This document shows, in pieces, positions 38,266-46,493 of a DNA stretch of 64,000 nt. Position numbers and translations under genes: made by a program. The notes under the pieces are model-generated. The model did not search any database. It was not told the origin of the DNA and worked only from the letters and a program-made list of their open reading frames with translations. This DNA is from Salinispora mooreana (GTDB taxonomy: Bacteria > Actinomycetota > Actinomycetes > Mycobacteriales > Micromonosporaceae), in contig NZ_KB900614.1 of assembly GCF_000379065.1 (NCBI RefSeq), positions 3,560,892 through 3,624,891 on the forward strand, in the 5' to 3' direction. Position 1 is the stretch's first letter, and each line of letters begins with the position of its first letter.

Positions 38266-39273
38266 ATGACGACGGCGCAACGGCCGACGCTCGAGGCGGT
38301 GGCGCGCCGTGCCGGTGTCTCCCGAGCCACCGTCTCCCGGGTGGTGAACGGCTCCACCACAGTGGCCGAGCCGATCCGCAAGGCCGTCCGTCGAGCCATC
38401 ACCGAGCTGGGGTACGTACCGAATCTGGCCGCGCGCAGCCTGGTCACCCAGCGGACGGACTCGGTCGCGCTGGTCATGCCGGAGGCGGCCACCCGGGTCT
38501 TCTCCGACGACCAGTACTTCCCCGGCATCATCCGCGGAGCCGCCCAGGAGTTGGAGGAGGCCGACAAACAGTTGGTGCTGATGCTGGCCGGTTCGCCGGC
38601 CGGGCACGAACGGGTGGAGCGGTACACCACCAGCCGGCACGTTGACGGGGTCCTGTTCGCCTCGCTACACGGGGCCGACCCACTCCCCGGCCGGCTGGCC
38701 CGGCTGGGCATTCCGGTGGTGTGCAGCGGCCGGCCGCTCGGCGGCACCCTGGTCCCCTACGTCGACGTTGACCACATCGGCGGGGTGAACCGGGCCGTCC
38801 AACACCTGATCGACAGCGGCCGGCAGCGCATCGCCACCATCGCCGGCCCCCAGGACATGGTGGGCGGGATCGAGCGGCTGACCGGCTACCAGGCCGCGAT
38901 GACCCCGGCCGGGCTGCCGGAGTGGGTGGCGTACGGCGACTTCACCCGCGAGTCGGGGGTGGCCGCAACCCGGCGGCTCCTCGCCGAGCACCCCGACCTG
39001 GACGCGATCTTCGCCGCCTCCGACCTGATGGCACACGCCGCCCTGCGGACGCTACGCGCGACGGGGCGACGGGTGCCCGACGATGTCGCGGTGATCGGTT
39101 TCGACGACATCGAGAGCGCCGCATACACCGACCCGCCCCTGAGCACCGTCCGCCAGCCGATTCAGGAGATCGGCCGGCGAATGACCCGCCAGCTACTGCG
39201 CCTCGCGGCCGGTGAGCCGATCGAACCGGCGGTGGTGCTCCCCACCGAGTTGATCCTCCGCGACTCTGGTTGA
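38266..39273 (+). CDS. LacI-family transcriptional regulator of the beta-glucosidase
   Basis: The 335-residue protein has an N-terminal LacI helix-turn-helix (TLEAVARRAGVSRATVSRVVNGSTTVAEPIRKAVRRAI) with the hinge helix NLAARSLV, and a periplasmic-binding-like effector domain (VDHIGGVNRAVQHLIDSG, AIFAASDLMAHAALRTLRATGRRVPDDVAVIGFDD). It lies 41 bases after the GH1 gene and likely represses it via 36757-36768, released by cellobiose or glucose. GGGGAGAGGGCG before the ATG acts as ribosome site. Confidence 0.94.
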   Translation: MTTAQRPTLEAVARRAGVSRATVSRVVNGSTTVAEPIRKAVRRAITELGYVPNLAARSLVTQRTDSVALVMPEAATRVFSDDQYFPGIIRGAAQELEEADKQLVLMLAGSPAGHERVERYTTSRHVDGVLFASLHGADPLPGRLARLGIPVVCSGRPLGGTLVPYVDVDHIGGVNRAVQHLIDSGRQRIATIAGPQDMVGGIERLTGYQAAMTPAGLPEWVAYGDFTRESGVAATRRLLAEHPDLDAIFAASDLMAHAALRTLRATGRRVPDDVAVIGFDDIESAAYTDPPLSTVRQPIQEIGRRMTRQLLRLAAGEPIEPAVVLPTELILRDSG

Positions 39274-39328
39274 GCAAACCAACGAAAACCAGATCGAACA
39301 ACCGTCGGGACTGCACTAGCGTCACTTC

Positions 39329-39727
39329 ATGCCCCAACTCCGCCACGTCCCCGCCCTCGCCGAGGCCGAGTACGCGTACGTCAGCACTGTCGAGCCGGCA
39401 ACGCGCCTCGTCTTCACCGCCGGGGCGTGCCCGCTCGACGCGGACGGCCGGACGGTCGCCCCCGGTGACCACGCCGCCCAGGCCCGGCAGGTGATGGCCA
39501 ATCTGGAGACCGCCCTCACCGCAGCGGGTGCCCGCCTCACCGATGTCGTCAAAACCACGGTGTACGTGGCTTCGGCGCACCAAGCTGACCTGGTGACCGC
39601 CTGGCAGGTCGTCCGGGACGCCTTCGGCGACCACGACCCGACCAGCACCCTGCTCGGGGTGGCCGCGCTCGGCTACTCCGAGCAGCTCGTCGAGGTCGAG
39701 GCGGTCGCCGCCGTGAGCGTCGCGTGA
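39329..39727 (+). CDS. RidA family (YjgF/YER057c) deaminase-like protein
   Basis: The 132-residue protein fits the RidA fold: LVFTAGACPLDADGRTVAPGDHAAQARQVMANLETALTAAGARLTDVVKTTVYV. RidA hydrolyses reactive enamine/imine intermediates; the catalytic arginine that typical RidA has near the C-terminus is not evident, so it may be a divergent subgroup. ATG is six bases after TAGCGT (39317-39322), leaderless type. The GNAT gene downstream overlaps its stop as GTGA. Confidence 0.88.
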   Translation: MPQLRHVPALAEAEYAYVSTVEPATRLVFTAGACPLDADGRTVAPGDHAAQARQVMANLETALTAAGARLTDVVKTTVYVASAHQADLVTAWQVVRDAFGDHDPTSTLLGVAALGYSEQLVEVEAVAAVSVA

Positions 39728-40617
39728 GGATCCGCGCCGCACAGCCCGCCGACGCGCCCGCCGTGGTGGCGCTCCGCACCCGAGTTCTTCCGCATCTGGT
39801 TCGCGGGGTGGCGACGACGCGCCAGATGATCTCCAAACCACCCCCGGGGCGGCAGCACTGGACTGCCTTCGTCGCCGAGGTGGACGACGAGATCGTCGGT
39901 TGGGTCTCGGCCTTCCGCAACGCCAGTTCCTCCCGAAGCGTCGGCGAGATCTCGCTCCTGCACGTCCACCCCGACCATCGGGGGCACGGCATCGGCAGCG
40001 GGCTGCTGACCGCCGCCCTCGACCACCTCGCCCCACTCCGGCTTCCCCTGCTGCGCGGGCGAGTGCTACCGGAGTCGTTGCCGTACGCGCGGCGGCGCGG
40101 CTTCCTACCCAGCCGCGAGGAACGCTTCTCCGCGCTCGAGCTGACGGCCCTGCCACCCCTGGCCGTTCCCCCGGGCGCCCGACTGGTGCCACTGTCCGAG
40201 GTTGACCCCCACCACGTGTACGAGGTGGAGCGCGACGCCAGCGCCGACGAGCCGGGGGACGTAGCCTCCGACACCCGCACCTACGAGCACTGGCGGGCCG
40301 AGACGTGGGACAACGTCGGTCTGGACCGGGAGGCCAGCACCGGCGTCGAGGTCGACGGCGTCTTGGCGGCAATCAGCCTGGTCCAGCGGGACGGTTCGCG
40401 GATGTGGTCGGACTACACCGCTTCCCGGCCGACGCACCGGGGGCGAGGGCTCGCGACGGCGGCGAAGCTGGCTGCCCTACGCCGGGCGGCGGCCAGTGGG
40501 GTGACGGTCGCATACACCGGCAATGACGAGGCGAACAAGCCGATGCTCGCGATCAACGAACGGCTCGGTTACCGGCCGGTCGCTGCCCAGTGGAGTTGCC
40601 TCCGGGAGATGAGTTGA
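39724..40617 (+). CDS. GNAT N-acetyltransferase with two GNAT-like halves
   Basis: The 297-residue protein has a complete N-terminal GNAT domain (EISLLHVHPDHRGHGIGSGLLTAAL with the R/Q-x-x-G-x-G/A acetyl-CoA motif) and a second C-terminal one (TASRPTHRGRGLATAAKLAALRRAAASG, NEANKPMLAINERLGYRPV written here in its conserved pieces). Tandem GNAT proteins of this type include MshD, but the context does not prove it acts in mycothiol synthesis. The GTG start overlaps ridA by four bases. The C-terminal motif resembles the partial GNAT at the left window edge. Confidence 0.85.
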   Translation: MRIRAAQPADAPAVVALRTRVLPHLVRGVATTRQMISKPPPGRQHWTAFVAEVDDEIVGWVSAFRNASSSRSVGEISLLHVHPDHRGHGIGSGLLTAALDHLAPLRLPLLRGRVLPESLPYARRRGFLPSREERFSALELTALPPLAVPPGARLVPLSEVDPHHVYEVERDASADEPGDVASDTRTYEHWRAETWDNVGLDREASTGVEVDGVLAAISLVQRDGSRMWSDYTASRPTHRGRGLATAAKLAALRRAAASGVTVAYTGNDEANKPMLAINERLGYRPVAAQWSCLREMS

Positions 40618-40628
40618 GCGGCAGTGCG

Positions 40629-41444
40629 TCACGCGCCGTCCTGAGCGGTCGGCCCCACGGTGGTGGGCTGGCCCAGTACCCGGCGGGCCAGTAGGGCGGC
40701 GCCCGCGACGGCAGCCGGCATGAGCAGCACGGCGCCGAGTGGGATCAGGAAGCTGACGAAGACCGCCACCCCGAAGCCGAGCGCGGTCGGCCGGTCGGCC
40801 CGGAGGGCGGCCCGCCGGTCGGACAACCGCAGCCCACGCCGGTAGAAGGGGGCGCCGACCAGCTCCACCGCGAGGAGCCAGCCGCCGATGGTCGCACCGA
40901 GTGCCGGCACCACGGTCTGACCGACCACCGGAATGAAACCGGCCACAAAGAGGGGTACGCCGAACAGCACCGCCAACCCCACCAGCCGCAGTGAGTCGAC
41001 GATGCTGTGCCGCAGCGACGACCAGAACGGCACGTCCACCGCGTTGGGCGTACCGCCGAGGCCATCCTCGACCCGTTCGGAGATCTTCTCGTAGAACGGG
41101 TCCCCGATGACCAGCGTGACGGCGGTGAACGCGACCACCGTGAGCAGGCCACCCAGCCCAAGCAGCGCCAGGCCGGCGGCTACCCGCGTCAGACCTCGCC
41201 CGGCGCCGGACCAGTCGTCGGCGAATGGCGTGATCAGCGCGGCCAGATCGTCCACGAAGTAGACGAGCGCACCGAACGCGGTGATGAAGAACACTCCGGA
41301 GATCAGTGCTGGTAGGACGCCGAGCAACATCAGGCCGGGGTTGCGGAGGTAGAGGGCGATGCCACGCAGGAAGAGGCCGACACCGGCGAAGAATCGGCCG
41401 GCCGCTCCGGCCAGGGGCGCGGCGAAAGCGGGGGATGCGTTCAT
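40629..41444 (-). CDS. EI24/CysZ-like integral membrane protein
   Basis: The 271-residue protein has about four to six transmembrane helices and the EI24-domain pattern (FFAGVGLFLRGIALYLRNPGLMLLGVLPALISG; VVAFTAVTLVIGDPFYEKISERVEDGLGG; FVAGFIPVVGQTVVPALGATIGGWLLAVELVGAPFYRRG). CysZ relatives move sulfate, but most actinobacterial EI24 proteins have no assigned role. ATG is eight bases after TAGGCT. It converges with the GNAT gene, 11 bases between stops. Confidence 0.88.
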   Translation of the reverse strand: MNASPAFAAPLAGAAGRFFAGVGLFLRGIALYLRNPGLMLLGVLPALISGVFFITAFGALVYFVDDLAALITPFADDWSGAGRGLTRVAAGLALLGLGGLLTVVAFTAVTLVIGDPFYEKISERVEDGLGGTPNAVDVPFWSSLRHSIVDSLRLVGLAVLFGVPLFVAGFIPVVGQTVVPALGATIGGWLLAVELVGAPFYRRGLRLSDRRAALRADRPTALGFGVAVFVSFLIPLGAVLLMPAAVAGAALLARRVLGQPTTVGPTAQDGA

Positions 41445-41735
41445 GTTCGCCGAGCCTAGTCACGCCGAGTTCCACCCCGGGACAGCCAGTTAGCTCCGCC
41501 GGTCTACCCAGGTCCGGTAGCTCGCGGACGCCGCACACGCCCTTCCCCAGCCAACGTAAGTCGCTTTCACCCAGTTTTATGGATTTTTCGGGTTCATGTT
41601 CCCTTAGTGCCTATGTGCGCCTAACGTCCGAATTGGCCCTGCTACCGCCGGCCTGGTAGCCGAGAAGCGCCATGCCCGGTCCACCCCGAGGCTGGCAGCT
41701 CCTCGCCGCGCATGGGGAAGGAGATCGACACCGCG
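41445..41735. other. 291-bp leader and promoter region of the first beta-helix gene
   Basis: It contains an AT-rich patch (about 41555-41615, with CAGTTTTATGGATTTTTC) likely to hold the promoter, then the start of the duplicated segment (41622) and a conserved hairpin (41641-41660). A short alternative ATG at 41712 is in frame with the gene, but only the ATG at 41736 is conserved in all three paralogs. Confidence 0.5.
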
Positions 41736-41894
41736 ATGACGTACCACCACCACACCAGATCTCCTGGCGTAAGCCAGGCAGCGGCGCGACGACGGCGGCG
41801 CTGGGCCGTCGGGCTGGCCGGCATGACCGGGCTCGCCCTCACCACCGCCGGCCTCACTCCCGCCCCCGCAAACGCCAACGTTGACGCCAACGCC
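41622..41894 (+). repeat. Near-identical ~272-bp direct repeat, copy 1
   Basis: This segment, from TAACGTCCGAATTGGCC through leader, start codon and signal peptide to the first GACGCCAACGCC, is the same as 44916-45187 apart from one extra C at ~41639. It ends where paralog-specific linkers begin. Confidence 0.93.
41641..41660 (+). promoter_or_regulatory. Conserved leader hairpin, first beta-helix gene
   Basis: GCTACC and GGTAGC flank an 8-base GC-rich loop, 75 bases before the ATG. The same hairpin occurs at the same distance in the other two paralogs. Confidence 0.5.
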
Positions 41895-43115
41895 GTCGAA
41901 CGACCCCACACCACCACCGGCAACCACCTCGAAAAGGCCGACCAATCCCCCACCAACAACCACCGGGGCAACAGCAAGGACAGCAAGGGGAAGGAGGCAG
42001 AGAAGCCGAAGGGCACCCCGGTCCCCTGCGACGCCGACGCGCTCATCGCCGCGATCACCCTCGCCAACGCCCGCGGCGGCGCCACCCTCGACCTCGCCAG
42101 CAAGTGCACCTACCTCCTCACCGCCGACATCGACGGCGCCGGCCTGCCCGCCATCACCACCCCGATCACCCTCAACGGCGGCACACACACCACCATCGAA
42201 CGCGCCGCCGCCGCCGACGAGTTCCGCATCCTCACCGTCAACACCGGCGGCGACCTCACCCTCAACAAACTCACCATCACCGGCGGCCAGACCGGAATGT
42301 TCGACGACGGTGGCGGGATCCTCGTCAATTCCGGCGGCGCCCTCACCACCAACCACAGCACCATCACCCGCAACATCACCGACAGCGACGGCGGCGGCAT
42401 CGCCGGCGACGGCACCATCCATGTGAAACACTCCACCATCAGCCACAACATCGCCGGAAACGCCGGCGCCGGCATCAACAGCACCGGCCTCCTCGACATC
42501 AATAAGTCCGACGTGGAGTACAACACCGCTGCCGCCGACGGGGGTGGACTTGTCAACTTTGGAACCGTTCGGATCGCACACAGTACCATTACCGCCAACC
42601 ACGCCCAGGGCGGAAATGTCGGAGGCCTTCTAGTTAACGGTATCGGCACCGTCACGGACACCCACATCTCACATAACTCAGGGCTGGAGATTGGTGGCAT
42701 AGCCACGGGCACTGCCGCACAGCTCACACTCCGAGCCGTCACCATTGTCGAAAATACCGCCAGAACCGGCCGGGCCGGCGGCCTGGGAACCGGACCGACC
42801 TCCCCTGTGGTCATCGAAGGGAGCACCATCGCGAACAACACTGCCAGCACGGCCGGCGGCGGCATCTTCAACTTCGGGGATCTGGTGGTACGAGACACCA
42901 AAATCACGGGCAACCAGGCCGATATCGGTGCCGGGATCTACAACGACGAGACGACCACCCTTTTCAACACCAAGGTGGTCAAGAACGTCGCCATCACCGA
43001 CGGCGGAGGCATCACCAACGTCGCCGGCACGGTCGAGCTCAACACCGCGACCGGCACCGTCGTGATCAAAAACCGACCCAACAACTGCGTCGACGTCCCC
43101 GGCTGCGCCGGTTAA
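41736..43115 (+). CDS. Secreted right-handed beta-helix protein, Pmp-like, paralog 1
   Basis: The 459-residue protein starts with a basic, Sec-type signal peptide (RRRRRWAVGLAGMTGLALTTAGLTPAPANA), a charged Lys/Asp linker, then PVPCDADALIAAITLANARGG and about ten beta-helix turns of ~22-28 residues marked by GG(G/A)I and S/T-T-I-x-x-N motifs (GGGILVN, GGGIAGD, GAGINST, GGGLVNFG, GGGIFNFG, GAGIYND, GGGITNV). The end NNCVDVPGCAG and two N-terminal cysteines may form disulfides. There is no LPXTG or other visible wall anchor. It likely sits at or outside the cell surface, perhaps in adhesion. The repeat style matches chlamydial Pmp middle domains; function unknown. Confidence 0.85.
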   Translation: MTYHHHTRSPGVSQAAARRRRRWAVGLAGMTGLALTTAGLTPAPANANVDANAVERPHTTTGNHLEKADQSPTNNHRGNSKDSKGKEAEKPKGTPVPCDADALIAAITLANARGGATLDLASKCTYLLTADIDGAGLPAITTPITLNGGTHTTIERAAAADEFRILTVNTGGDLTLNKLTITGGQTGMFDDGGGILVNSGGALTTNHSTITRNITDSDGGGIAGDGTIHVKHSTISHNIAGNAGAGINSTGLLDINKSDVEYNTAAADGGGLVNFGTVRIAHSTITANHAQGGNVGGLLVNGIGTVTDTHISHNSGLEIGGIATGTAAQLTLRAVTIVENTARTGRAGGLGTGPTSPVVIEGSTIANNTASTAGGGIFNFGDLVVRDTKITGNQADIGAGIYNDETTTLFNTKVVKNVAITDGGGITNVAGTVELNTATGTVVIKNRPNNCVDVPGCAG

Positions 43116-43141
43116 CAGCCTCCGACAAACTGCACGAAGGG

Positions 43142-43182
43142 TTCCGCCCCTCCTCCGCTTACCAGGCGAAGGAGGGGCGGAA
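43142..43182 (+). terminator. Hairpin terminator after beta-helix paralog 1
   Basis: A 17-bp stem with one mismatch (43142-43158 with 43166-43182) and a 7-base loop lies 27 bases after the stop. It separates paralog 1 from paralog 2, so they are likely separate transcripts. Confidence 0.82.
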
Positions 43183-43264
43183 GCCTGCATGCTCATCCCG
43201 TTTGGTGGGTCTATTTCCTTAAACCATCAAGTGGGCTTAAAAAGCAAATAGTATGAGGATGGCC

Positions 43265-43283
43265 GCTACCGCCGCTCGGTAGC
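43265..43283 (+). promoter_or_regulatory. Conserved leader hairpin, second beta-helix gene
   Basis: GCTACCG and CGGTAGC form a 7-bp stem with a 5-base loop, 70 bases before the ATG. An AT-rich stretch (43205-43255) lies just upstream and may hold the promoter. Confidence 0.5.
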
Positions 43284-43353
43284 CGAGGAAAGCCGCCCGA
43301 CCCGGCCTGGGTCTACGCTCCGCTCCGCCACTGGGAAGGACCTCAACACCGCG

Positions 43354-44703
43354 ATGAATTACCAGCACCGCAAGCACGAACCCGGCCCCGCCTACCGGAG
43401 CCGGACCAGATCACGACGGCGGTGGTGGGTAGCCGGATTGGCCGGCATGACCCTCACCACCACCATTGGCGCCGCACCCGCTGTCAGCGCAGTCGAGCAC
43501 CCCTTTCCTCTCACCGCCGACGACCGGAACAGAAAGCGCGACCAGCCCTCCGCCGACAATCACCAGGGCGACAGCCAGGACAACGGGAAGGGGGCGAAAA
43601 AGCCGAAGGGCACCCCCGTGCCCTGCGACACCGACGCCCTGATCGCCGCGATCACCCTGGCCAACGCCCGCGGCGGCGCCACCCTCAACCTGGCCACAGA
43701 CTGCACCTACCTGCTCACCGCCGACATCGACGGCGCCGGACTGCCCGCCATCGTCACCCCCATCACCCTCAACGGCGGCACACACACCACCATCGAACGT
43801 GCCGCCGCCGCCGACGAATTCAGAATCCTCACCGTCAACACCGGCGGCGACCTCACCCTCAACAAACTCACCATCACCGGCGGAAACACCACCGATGCTG
43901 GCGGCGCAATCCTCGTCAACGCCGGCGGCACCCTCACCACCAACCACAGCACCATCACCCGCAACATCACCGACAGTAACGGGGGTGCAATCAGCTCCGA
44001 CGGCAGCACCTCCGTGAACCACTCCACCATCAGCCACAACACGGCCGGCAATGTCGGCGGAGGCATCACCAACTTCGGCCTCCTCGACGTTAAGAAATCT
44101 CAGGTGAACGACAACACGGCCGCAACGGGCGGCGGAGTCATGAGCTTTGGAACAGTGCGGATCGCGCACAGCACCATCGCCGCCAACAGCGCACCGACCG
44201 GAACTATCGGCGGCGTATTCATAAGCGGCACCGGCACTGTCACAGAAAGCCACATTACAAAAAACACAGCCACCGAGGCCGCCGGGGTGGTAATAGACTT
44301 CAACACGCAACTCACGCTCAGATCCGTCGCTCTGGTCGGAAATACCGCCACCTCGGGCCGCGCTGGAGGCTTGGCGACCAGCGAGAACTCCGCCGTTGTC
44401 ATCGAAGGCAGCGTCATCGCGAACAACACCGCCGCCACCGATGGCGGCGGCATTTACAACCCTACAGAGCTAGTGTCCCGAAACACCAAGATCACTGGAA
44501 ACCAGGCTGATCGAGGCGCTGGCATTTTCAATCTTGACGCAGCCACCCTCGTTGGCACGAAGGTGGTCAAGAACGTCGCCATCACCGACGGCGGAGGCAT
44601 CTTCAACGACGGCGGCACGGTCGAGCTCAACACCGCAACCGGCACCCTCGTGATCAAAAACCGACCCAACAACTGCGTCGACGTCCCCGACTGCGCGGAT
44701 TAG
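43354..44703 (+). CDS. Secreted right-handed beta-helix protein, Pmp-like, paralog 2
   Basis: The 449-residue protein has a signal peptide (RRRWWVAGLAGMTLTTTIGAAPAVSA) different from paralogs 1 and 3, a similar acidic/basic linker and KKPKGTPVPCDTDAL, then beta-helix repeats (GGAILVN, GGAISSD, GGGITNFG, GGGVMSFG, GGVFISG, GGGIYNPT, GAGIFNLD, GGGIFNDG), ending NNCVDVPDCAD. The first ~500 bases of the mature part are nearly the same as in the other paralogs; 44100-44560 is much more A/T at third positions, which suggests a mosaic origin. A GGAAGGA ribosome site precedes the ATG. Confidence 0.85.
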   Translation: MNYQHRKHEPGPAYRSRTRSRRRWWVAGLAGMTLTTTIGAAPAVSAVEHPFPLTADDRNRKRDQPSADNHQGDSQDNGKGAKKPKGTPVPCDTDALIAAITLANARGGATLNLATDCTYLLTADIDGAGLPAIVTPITLNGGTHTTIERAAAADEFRILTVNTGGDLTLNKLTITGGNTTDAGGAILVNAGGTLTTNHSTITRNITDSNGGAISSDGSTSVNHSTISHNTAGNVGGGITNFGLLDVKKSQVNDNTAATGGGVMSFGTVRIAHSTIAANSAPTGTIGGVFISGTGTVTESHITKNTATEAAGVVIDFNTQLTLRSVALVGNTATSGRAGGLATSENSAVVIEGSVIANNTAATDGGGIYNPTELVSRNTKITGNQADRGAGIFNLDAATLVGTKVVKNVAITDGGGIFNDGGTVELNTATGTLVIKNRPNNCVDVPDCAD

Positions 44704-45028
44704 CAACCGCCCATGCCCGCAAACCGAACGAAGAGATCCGCCCTGGACGATTGCGCCTTCATCCAGGGACCGGACTGACCAACGAGGCAACCCCGAGCCT
44801 TTTGCCCTACCCGGCGAGCCGCCGCCCGCCTCCGACATGCCCAGATCCACCTCACCCACCTATCTGGTTCGAGGTATTTTCTTCAGATTCATGCTTGTCC
44901 GAGATGGTGGCTAGTTAACGTCCGAATTGGCCTGCTACCGCCGGCCTGGTAGCCGAGAAGCGCCATGCCCGGTCCACCCCGAGGCTGGCAGCTCCTCGCC
45001 GCGCATGGGGAAGGAGATCGACACCGCG
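44704..45028. other. 325-bp gap between beta-helix paralogs 2 and 3
   Basis: No gene is seen. A 7-bp hairpin (CCCTGGA at 44741-44747 with TCCAGGG at 44762-44768) may end paralog 2. An AT-rich patch at 44868-44900 shares GG-ATTTTC and TTCATG elements with the same place before paralog 1. The duplicated segment begins at 44916. Confidence 0.5.
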
Positions 45029-45187
45029 ATGACGTACCACCACCACACCAGATCTCCTGGCGTAAGCCAGGCAGCGGCGCGACGACGGCGGCGCTGGGCC
45101 GTCGGGCTGGCCGGCATGACCGGGCTCGCCCTCACCACCGCCGGCCTCACTCCCGCCCCCGCAAACGCCAACGTTGACGCCAACGCC
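44916..45187 (+). repeat. Near-identical ~272-bp direct repeat, copy 2
   Basis: This is the second copy of 41622-41894, covering leader, start and signal peptide of paralog 3. Such identity over non-coding and coding bases points to recent duplication or gene conversion. Confidence 0.93.
44934..44953 (+). promoter_or_regulatory. Conserved leader hairpin, third beta-helix gene
   Basis: The same GCTACC/GGTAGC hairpin as before paralog 1, 75 bases before the ATG. Confidence 0.5.
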
Positions 45188-46420
45188 AGCAGCGACACCA
45201 ACGCCAACGCCGTCGAACAGCCCCACACCACCACCGACGACGGCCTCAAGAAACCCGACCAACCCCCCACCGGCAACCACCGGGGCGACAGCAAGGGGAA
45301 GGGGAAGGAGGCAGAGAAGCCGAAGGGCACCCCGGTCCCCTGCGACACCGACGCCCTGATCGCCGCGATCACCCTCGCCAACGCCCGCGGCGGCGCCACC
45401 CTCAACCTGGCCAAGGGCTGCACCTACCTGCTCACCGCCGACATCGACGGCGCCGGCCTCCCCGCCATCACCACCCCGATCACCCTCAACGGCCACACAC
45501 ACACCACCATCGAACGCGCCGCCGCCACCGACCAGTTCCGCATCCTCACCGTCAACACCGGCGGCGACCTCACCCTCAACAAACTGAGACTCACCGGCGG
45601 CCAGACCACCGGCGACGGCGGCGCAATCCTCGTCAACCCCGGCGGCGCCCTCACCACCAACCACAGCACCATCACCCGCAACATCGCCGACAGCACGGGC
45701 GGCGGCATCGCCAACAACGGCACCACCCGAATCAAAGACTCCACCATCAGCCACAACACCTCCAGCAACATTGGTGGCGGCATCAACAGCACCGGCCTCC
45801 TCGACATCAAAAAGTCCGAAGTGAAGGCCAACACCGCATTCGCAGGTGCTGGAATTGTTGGCTTCGACACCGTCCGGATCGAGCACAGCACCATTACCGC
45901 CAACCACACCCAGAGCGGAAACGTCGGAGGCCTCTTTGTCGCCACGACCGGCATCATCACGGGCAGCCGTATTTCACACAACACGGCCATGGAAGCTGGT
46001 GGCCTACTCACCGGCTTCGGAGCACAACTCACGCTCCGCTCCGTCACCCTCGACGGCAACACTGCCAGCGCAGGCCGGGGCGGCGGACTAGCGATAAACC
46101 CGTCTTCATCCGTCGTGACCGAGGGCGGCGTCATCACGAACAACACCGCCACCACCGAAGGCGGTGGCATTTACAGCCTTGGTGATCTTGTTTCGCGAAA
46201 CACCGCAATAACGAACAACCAGGCCGATCAAGGCGGCGGGGTTTTCAATCTCGACTCAGCCCGCCTCATCGGCACGAAGGTCGTCAAGAACATCGCCATC
46301 ACCGACGGCGGAGGCATCTTCAACAACGGCGGCACGGTCGAGCTCAACACCGCGACCGGCACCGTCGTGATCAAAAACCGACCCAACAACTGCGTCGACG
46401 TCCCCGACTGCGCCGATTAG
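45029..46420 (+). CDS. Secreted right-handed beta-helix protein, Pmp-like, paralog 3
   Basis: The 463-residue protein has the same signal peptide as paralog 1, ending PAPANA, an Asn/Ser/Asp-rich linker (NVDANASSDTNANA), KKPDQPP, then KPKGTPVPCDTDAL and the beta-helix repeat region (GGAILVN, GGGIANNG, GGGINST, GAGIVGFD, GGLFVAT, GGGLAIN, GGGIYSLG, GGGVFNLD, GGGIFNNG) and NNCVDVPDCAD. Its linker carries an extra short ACGCCAACGCC-type duplication relative to paralog 1. No anchor is seen. Start as for paralog 1, with AAGGAG 12 bases upstream. Confidence 0.85.
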   Translation: MTYHHHTRSPGVSQAAARRRRRWAVGLAGMTGLALTTAGLTPAPANANVDANASSDTNANAVEQPHTTTDDGLKKPDQPPTGNHRGDSKGKGKEAEKPKGTPVPCDTDALIAAITLANARGGATLNLAKGCTYLLTADIDGAGLPAITTPITLNGHTHTTIERAAATDQFRILTVNTGGDLTLNKLRLTGGQTTGDGGAILVNPGGALTTNHSTITRNIADSTGGGIANNGTTRIKDSTISHNTSSNIGGGINSTGLLDIKKSEVKANTAFAGAGIVGFDTVRIEHSTITANHTQSGNVGGLFVATTGIITGSRISHNTAMEAGGLLTGFGAQLTLRSVTLDGNTASAGRGGGLAINPSSSVVTEGGVITNNTATTEGGGIYSLGDLVSRNTAITNNQADQGGGVFNLDSARLIGTKVVKNIAITDGGGIFNNGGTVELNTATGTVVIKNRPNNCVDVPDCAD

Positions 46421-46493
46421 CACCCCAGGGCCCAGCACAGTCGTGAAGGTGTCTGAGGTGAGAGGCCTAGAGTGGGAGCGCCGTTGTTGGATA

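Noticed and set aside
41622..41735. Cyclic-di-GMP or cyclic-di-AMP riboswitch in the beta-helix leaders
   Set aside because: The GGTAGCC piece recalls these elements, but the other invariant parts (such as GACGCAAAG or GGGGAACC blocks) are absent.
41604..42602. Glycine-rich minus-strand frame (332 codons) in the first beta-helix gene, and its like at 43411 and 44915
   Set aside because: These mirror the repetitive Asn/Thr/Gly codons of the sense genes; the sense frames have signal peptides and beta-helix motifs.
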